Positions 60,844 through 64,000 of a stretch of DNA of 64,000 bases are shown here, in pieces. Both the position numbers and the translations under genes were made by a program. This DNA is from JBDWFY01 sp965275915 (lineage in GTDB: Bacteria > Pseudomonadota > Alphaproteobacteria > Rhizobiales > Stappiaceae), in the NCBI GenBank assembly GCA_965275915.1, contig CBDHYI010000007.1, forward strand, positions 1,364,001-1,428,000, given 5' to 3'. The notes below the pieces were generated by a model. That model saw only the letters and a program-made list of their open reading frames with translations, made no database searches and was not told the origin of the DNA. Within the stretch, counting starts at the first letter, position 1, and each line of letters begins with the position of its first letter.

Positions 60844-61772
60844 CAAAGCCTCCTCAAGAATGAATTGATTTCGTCGCGGTAGAACCAGGCGAGATACGCA
60901 AAGCCGATGACCAGGACGGCGAGGCCGCCGTAGAGCAGCAGGTCGGACACGAGAGATAGAGCTTGCAGATCGGCGGCCGGCGCGGCGGTATCGACGCCGG
61001 CACCGCCTGCGGCTGATCCACCACCGGCAGCACCGGCTCCCTTGGCTTCCCGTTTGGCATTAGCCAGGCGCTGGATCTTGGCGCGGGTCGCCGGGCCGAG
61101 AATGCCGTCAACGATCAGATCGTGATCGCTCTGAAGCTTGCGCACGGCGGCTTTAGTCTTCCCGCCCCAAAGCCCGTCCGGTGTCCCGCAATCGTATCCG
61201 ATCTTGTTCAGCAGCTTTTGATCCTGCTGAAGCTGCGCGTCGTATCCCGGCTGTTCGCTGTCTGATGTGCCAAACCGGACGGCAGAACCATCAAGATGAT
61301 AGTTTCCGTAGAGAAGAAGGTCCGCTTCTTCTCGGCGTCTGCGGACCAGCCCTGGCAACTTGCGGCCGCGAGCGGTGACAGCGGTAGTCCTCAGCCGTTC
61401 GCTCGACCGACTGTGCTGACCGGACTTGTAGAGCGTCGCCCAAGTCCATTTCAGAGATCCGGGTCCGCAATTGAAGGAAACCGAGACACCGGCATCAATG
61501 GCATGCTGCGGAGCCTTCTTGCCCAGCGCCGGCCCGACCGGTTTGCCGTACTCATACTCGATGGCAGCCTTCAGCAGCTTCGCATTCTCGGACTTGGAGA
61601 TCGTATCGCCCATCTGGATCGGACGGTCGCGCGTCATTTTCCACCACTGGCGCACCGTTTTCGAACGATTCGTAAAGCCGGTTCCTATGGTGATGATGCC
61701 GACCGGATCTCGATAGGCCTTCGACACGAACCCCTCGTGCCGGATGATGAATTGTGTCCCTTTTAACGACAT
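60843..61772 (-). CDS. Endolysin: lysozyme-like domain, peptidoglycan-binding domain and C-terminal membrane helix
   Basis: ATG 61772, 309 residues. GH24-type start IIRHEGFVSKAYRDPVGI (E13, D22) followed by TIGTGFTNRSK. PG_binding_1 at ~195-245 (LLNKIGYDCGTPDGLWGG, KTKAAVRKLQSDHDLIVDGI). A Gly/Ala-rich linker and one membrane helix (~283-302, LLLYGGLAVLVIGFAYLAWF) end the protein, an unusual location for an endolysin anchor. It degrades peptidoglycan at lysis. Confidence 0.82.
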   Translation of the reverse strand: MSLKGTQFIIRHEGFVSKAYRDPVGIITIGTGFTNRSKTVRQWWKMTRDRPIQMGDTISKSENAKLLKAAIEYEYGKPVGPALGKKAPQHAIDAGVSVSFNCGPGSLKWTWATLYKSGQHSRSSERLRTTAVTARGRKLPGLVRRRREEADLLLYGNYHLDGSAVRFGTSDSEQPGYDAQLQQDQKLLNKIGYDCGTPDGLWGGKTKAAVRKLQSDHDLIVDGILGPATRAKIQRLANAKREAKGAGAAGGGSAAGGAGVDTAAPAADLQALSLVSDLLLYGGLAVLVIGFAYLAWFYRDEINSFLRRL

Positions 61773-61802
61773 GACGTGCGTCCCGGTGCAGCTCGTGTGC
61801 GT

Positions 61803-61830
61803 GAAAAGAAAAACCGTCTCAAGCGCGGTT
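61803..61830 (-). terminator. Rho-independent terminator after the Mor-like gene
   Basis: On the minus strand AACCG pairs with CGGTT around loop CGCTTGAGA, followed by TTTCTTTT. It ends the early/middle transcript before the lysis gene, where a Mor/C-type promoter should start. Confidence 0.55.
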
Positions 61831-61893
61831 CGTCTTTGGGACTATGCGGCAGCTTATCCGGGAAAAGACGTCGGGCAGTCGTCCGACAGGGGG

Positions 61894-62244
61894 CTATTTC
61901 TGGTGGAAAAGATCGAGTTGGCGTTTGTCGCCGCCATTCAGCCAGCGACGGATCGTGCGGCTGTCGGTGTGGAGCAGACGGGCAATGGCAATGCCCGTAA
62001 AGCCCTTCTCCTTCAGCTTGACCGCCATCCAGGGCTTCGCTGTCGGAATTTGGACCGCGCCAGGGCCGAGTGACCGGCCGAGCTTCGACGCCTTGTCATA
62101 GCCGACACACTCGACCACCGGCGAATTCGGTCGCGGCGTGATCGCCAGATAGACAGGAGTCCCGCCGAATTTCAGGAGAAAGTCAAGCGTCAGGTCTTCG
62201 CCGAGAACATCAATAAAGCGAGAAACGTTCGCTGGCGCGTCCAT
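61894..62244 (-). CDS. Mor/C-like transcriptional activator
   Basis: ATG 62244 in TGATG with the preceding stop; 116 residues. The beta-hairpin pattern FGGTPVYLAI (residues 27-36) recalls the GGxxVYIP of Mor, and a helix-turn-helix follows (FTGIAIARLLHTDSRTIRRWL, ~80-101). Mu Mor activates middle and C activates late promoters. Located directly before the terminator and the lysis genes, it is well placed to switch on late transcription. Sequence similarity is moderate only. Confidence 0.6.
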   Translation of the reverse strand: MDAPANVSRFIDVLGEDLTLDFLLKFGGTPVYLAITPRPNSPVVECVGYDKASKLGRSLGPGAVQIPTAKPWMAVKLKEKGFTGIAIARLLHTDSRTIRRWLNGGDKRQLDLFHQK

Positions 62245-62489
62245 CACCGTTCCCCGCGCTGAACCCTGACTAGAAAGTTGTAGTGCAATCGGGCCTTGCT
62301 CGACATCGTCGTAATGATCCTGCCGTCAGCGTTGATAAATCGAACGTCTTCAATCCGGATGGACGGAGCATCTCTCTCAACACCTCGCTTGCAGGTTTGG
62401 GCGATTTCCTTCCGGATGTATTCAATGTCAACGCCGTGCAGTTGCAGAAATCTAAGGACGGCGGTGTTGCTGACATATGGCCTCGTCAT
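62244..62489 (-). CDS. Uncharacterised early phage protein, 81 aa
   Basis: ATG 62489 overlaps the previous stop (ATGA). The product (PYVSNTAVLRFLQLHGVDIE, VRFINADGRIITTMSSKARL) has a helical start and a beta-rich end. No family recognised. Part of a chain of short overlapping early genes. Confidence 0.55.
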   Translation of the reverse strand: MTRPYVSNTAVLRFLQLHGVDIEYIRKEIAQTCKRGVERDAPSIRIEDVRFINADGRIITTMSSKARLHYNFLVRVQRGER

Positions 62490-62710
62490 TGATTTGCCTT
62501 TTGCCTCAGAGTGTTTTCAAGCATCAACTGTTGCTCTGTGAGTGTCCTCAACCGGACTTCCAGGGCGATGCGGCTGTGAGCCATTTTGGGCAGTTTGAGA
62601 ATGCGTTGGTGCAGTTCCCGCCGCATCGCTTCCAGGCGGTCGATTTCGCGGCGCTCCGGCCAGTCGAACAACGGGAGAAACTCGCTGTCGTGGCCGGGGC
62701 GCGGGCTCAT
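62486..62710 (-). CDS. Uncharacterised early phage protein, 74 aa
   Basis: ATG 62710 (MSPRPGHDSEFLPLFDWPER) is preferred to an in-frame upstream start inside gemA. The rest is one long helix pair (LEAMRRELHQRILKLPKMA, LEVRLRTLTEQQLMLENTLR), a short coiled coil. Starts two bases after the gemA stop. Confidence 0.55.
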   Translation of the reverse strand: MSPRPGHDSEFLPLFDWPERREIDRLEAMRRELHQRILKLPKMAHSRIALEVRLRTLTEQQLMLENTLRQKANQ

Positions 62711-62712
62711 GG

Positions 62713-63351
62713 TCAGTGCCTCCGGAGCTCTTTGCCCAGGGTGTTCATCACCAGAACCCAGTGTTTGCTGTTCGGGCCGTTTTCGCCGAACTCCCGGCAG
62801 CCGGTTATCGCGTGAACGCGCATCCAAAATTGGCGGGTGCTGTCCGCCTCAGAACCGTGGCCGAGCATCCGCCATTGCGTCCAGGCCACCTTGAAACCGG
62901 GTGTGAGCGTGTACAGCGGATCGAGTTTGGACGTGCTCCAATCGAGTGGGGTTTCGCGCGCCAGCCATGCCTTCAATGCCTCTATGGCTTTGTTGGCATC
63001 CTCTGCATGGTTCAGAAAGCGCGTGTGGTCGATGCCCGTTTGCCGCTTAACGAACTTGAGCAGAGCGGCATCGTCCCGGTTCCTCACAACGCCCAGGTTC
63101 CAGCCCGCGATCCAGATTGCTTGCAGCTTTTTGGCAAACTCTCCGGTCAGCATCTTCTGACCGTTTCTTCGAGTTCTTGAACTGCGTTTGAAGCCCTTTT
63201 GTTCGAGCGCTGAAACCACGCGGAGCCGTTCGCTTTCGGACATCAGTTTCAGCGACCGTTTGCCCGTCACCTGCTCGTAGATGTCACGGGCCGTCTCATC
63301 GTCCAGGGCGAGTTGCTTGCGGGCGATGTGAATGACAGCATGCGTGTTCAT
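62713..63351 (-). CDS. gemA: Regulatory protein GemA (DUF1018, Mu gp16)
   Basis: ATG 63351 overlaps the preceding stop (ATGA); 212 residues. DUF1018 features: IHIARKQLALDDETARDIYE, KRSLKLMSESERLRVVSALE, KGFKR, KLQAIWIAGWNLGVVRNRDD and a C-terminal DWSTSKLDPLYTL segment. In Mu GemA affects host supercoiling-related gene expression and is a reliable early-region marker. This fixes the direction of the phage: its early end lies beyond 64 kb. Confidence 0.88.
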   Translation of the reverse strand: MNTHAVIHIARKQLALDDETARDIYEQVTGKRSLKLMSESERLRVVSALEQKGFKRSSRTRRNGQKMLTGEFAKKLQAIWIAGWNLGVVRNRDDAALLKFVKRQTGIDHTRFLNHAEDANKAIEALKAWLARETPLDWSTSKLDPLYTLTPGFKVAWTQWRMLGHGSEADSTRQFWMRVHAITGCREFGENGPNSKHWVLVMNTLGKELRRH

Positions 63352-63533
63352 GGCCGGTCACCCGGCGAAAGGCTGTCTTTCAGGAGAGTCTTGATCTCGG
63401 TGAGTTCGCGCGAAATTCCACGAAGCTCAATCAGGATCAGAGTATTGAGAAGTGATCCGGCCACACCTTCTTTCGCTCCGAGCATGTTGGCGTCGGCCTG
63501 GATCTTCAGATACTCGCATCTTAGGTCTTTCAT
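63348..63533 (-). CDS. Small helical early phage protein, 61 aa
   Basis: ATG 63533, overlapping both neighbours by ATGA. Helical (LLNTLILIELRGISRELTEIKTLLKD), with a Cys near the start. Small coiled-coil peptides occur at this place in Mu-like phages; no function known. Confidence 0.5.
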   Translation of the reverse strand: MKDLRCEYLKIQADANMLGAKEGVAGSLLNTLILIELRGISRELTEIKTLLKDSLSPGDRP

Positions 63534-63865
63534 GGATTGTATGCCCCTTGGTTCTCGCCGATCTCAACGATTTCGCCCGTGGTCCCGCGTACGAAAGGCA
63601 GGCTGACTTTGGCCTCACCGTCCCGTTTGGTGACGGCGAGTTTGGTAATGCCGATCTCGCGGGTGCCGGGATAGAGTGTGTGTTTGGTCTTCAGCGCGGG
63701 CACACCGGCCCGGCCGCGACGTTCCCGCTCCCGGATTTTCTGTGCGACGGAACGCCAGGACTTGTTGCCAAGCTCGCTGGCAATCTGGATCGGATTTCGG
63801 CCGGCATCGTGCAGTGCAAATGCTGTCGCCAGCTCTGTTGCTGTCCAACGATATCGCTGGGTCAT
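63530..63865 (-). CDS. HTH-containing early phage protein, 111 aa
   Basis: ATG 63865. The N-terminal ~45 residues form a SANT/Myb-like or short HTH (WTATELATAFALHDAGRNPI, ASELGNKSWRSVAQKIRERE), followed by a beta-rich tail (GITKLAVTKRDGEAKVSLPF). Probably DNA-binding and regulatory. Confidence 0.55.
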   Translation of the reverse strand: MTQRYRWTATELATAFALHDAGRNPIQIASELGNKSWRSVAQKIRERERRGRAGVPALKTKHTLYPGTREIGITKLAVTKRDGEAKVSLPFVRGTTGEIVEIGENQGAYNP

Positions 63866-64000
63866 GGTCCGCTCCCCACGTCATCGGATTGCAGGGGATG
63901 CGGTACATAGGGCGGCGTTCCACGAAGCGGGGCGACGAGATGATAAGACCACTTCCTGTCGCGGCCGTATTCATCGACCAACAGGATATCGCCGCGTTCG
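63862..64000 (-). CDS. Early phage gene, 3' end only
   Basis: A frame entering from beyond base 64,000 (ERGDILLVDEYGRDRKWSYH, then LVAPLRGTPPYVPHPLQSDD) stops at 63862, overlapping the next start as ATGA. About 45 codons are visible; no family can be named. Confidence 0.5.
   Translation of the reverse strand, partial: ERGDILLVDEYGRDRKWSYHLVAPLRGTPPYVPHPLQSDDVGSGP

Larger units (their letters stand above)
33297..64000 (-). mobile_element. Mu-like transposable prophage, right ~30.7 kb (left end outside window)
   Basis: Gene order is Mu-like read leftward from 64 kb: GemA, Mor-like, lysis, DUF3486 (gp27), terminase gp28, portal gp29, F-like gp30, protease I, capsid proteins, head T, DUF1320 (gp36), G-like, gp37, then a siphovirus-type tail and fibre, Com plus methyltransferase. 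The right boundary is put at TG 33,297 because the serine recombinase homology ends there and two tandem 20-bp repeats begin at once. Transposase, B protein, repressor and left end should lie beyond 64 kb. Confidence 0.85.

Noticed and set aside
1..64000. tRNA, rRNA or CRISPR arrays
   Set aside because: No tRNA-like cloverleaf, rRNA signature or regularly spaced repeat array was noticed on either strand. A covariance-model search would be needed to exclude tRNAs fully.

Overview
The window looks like a chromosomal stretch of an alphaproteobacterium, most likely of the Hyphomicrobiales type. The evidence is indirect: moderately high GC, a dihydrolipoamide-type dehydrogenase operon next to a SorC-family regulator, a VirD2-type relaxase fused to a helicase, and a Mu-head prophage with a siphovirus-like tail. 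I cannot name genus or species.

Layout. (1) 1-4.3 kb is ordinary chromosome: E1-alpha (5' end outside the window), E1-beta and E2 of a thiamine-diphosphate/lipoate dehydrogenase complex, followed by a SorC-type sugar-binding regulator. (2) About 4.4-33.3 kb is a mosaic mobile element. It begins beside an IS481-type transposase remnant and carries a mobilisation module at the left (small ORF, MobC, relaxase-helicase) and a second conjugation module at the right (small membrane proteins, a VirD4/TraG-like coupling ATPase, accessory proteins). It has two unrelated recombinases: a tyrosine recombinase at 21.4-22.1 kb and a serine recombinase at 32.1-33.3 kb. No mating-pair (VirB) genes are present, so it looks mobilisable rather than self-transmissible. 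(3) Between the two modules lies a cargo/defence island: a subtilisin-like protease with a small free-standing propeptide-like protein; a convergent membrane-anchored pseudo-subtilase that has lost all three catalytic residues; an ArdA-like antirestriction protein; a divergent pair of very large helicase-nucleases; and a membrane TPR protein. An 830-bp IS5/IS427-type element with a CTAG target duplication sits just before the coupling-protein gene.

(4) From 33,297 to beyond the window end is the right-hand ~30.7 kb of a Mu-like transposable prophage, transcribed leftward. Its right end starts with TG followed by two 20-bp direct repeats (probable transposase sites) and cuts off the serine recombinase gene, which also carries an in-frame amber codon. 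From right end inward the phage has a secreted ankyrin-repeat protein, a DNA cytosine methyltransferase overlapped by a Com-like zinc-finger gene, a 402-bp direct-repeat-flanked cassette, a beta-helix tail fibre, the tail hub, NlpC/P60 peptidase, minor tail proteins, the tape measure, tail chaperones with a canonical A AAA AAC frameshift site, tail tube, connector genes, Mu-type head genes (major head T, protease I, F-like, portal, terminase), the lysis genes, a Mor-like regulator and GemA. The transposase, repressor and left end lie beyond base 64,000. A three-gene moron block (zinc ribbon, SRAP/HMCES, NYN nuclease) runs against the late operon.

The most promising undescribed system is the protease / small inhibitor-like protein / membrane-bound pseudoprotease trio at 10.1-13.7 kb. 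Other strong leads are the secreted ankyrin protein at the phage right end, the Com-methyltransferase overlap, and the helicase-nuclease pair.
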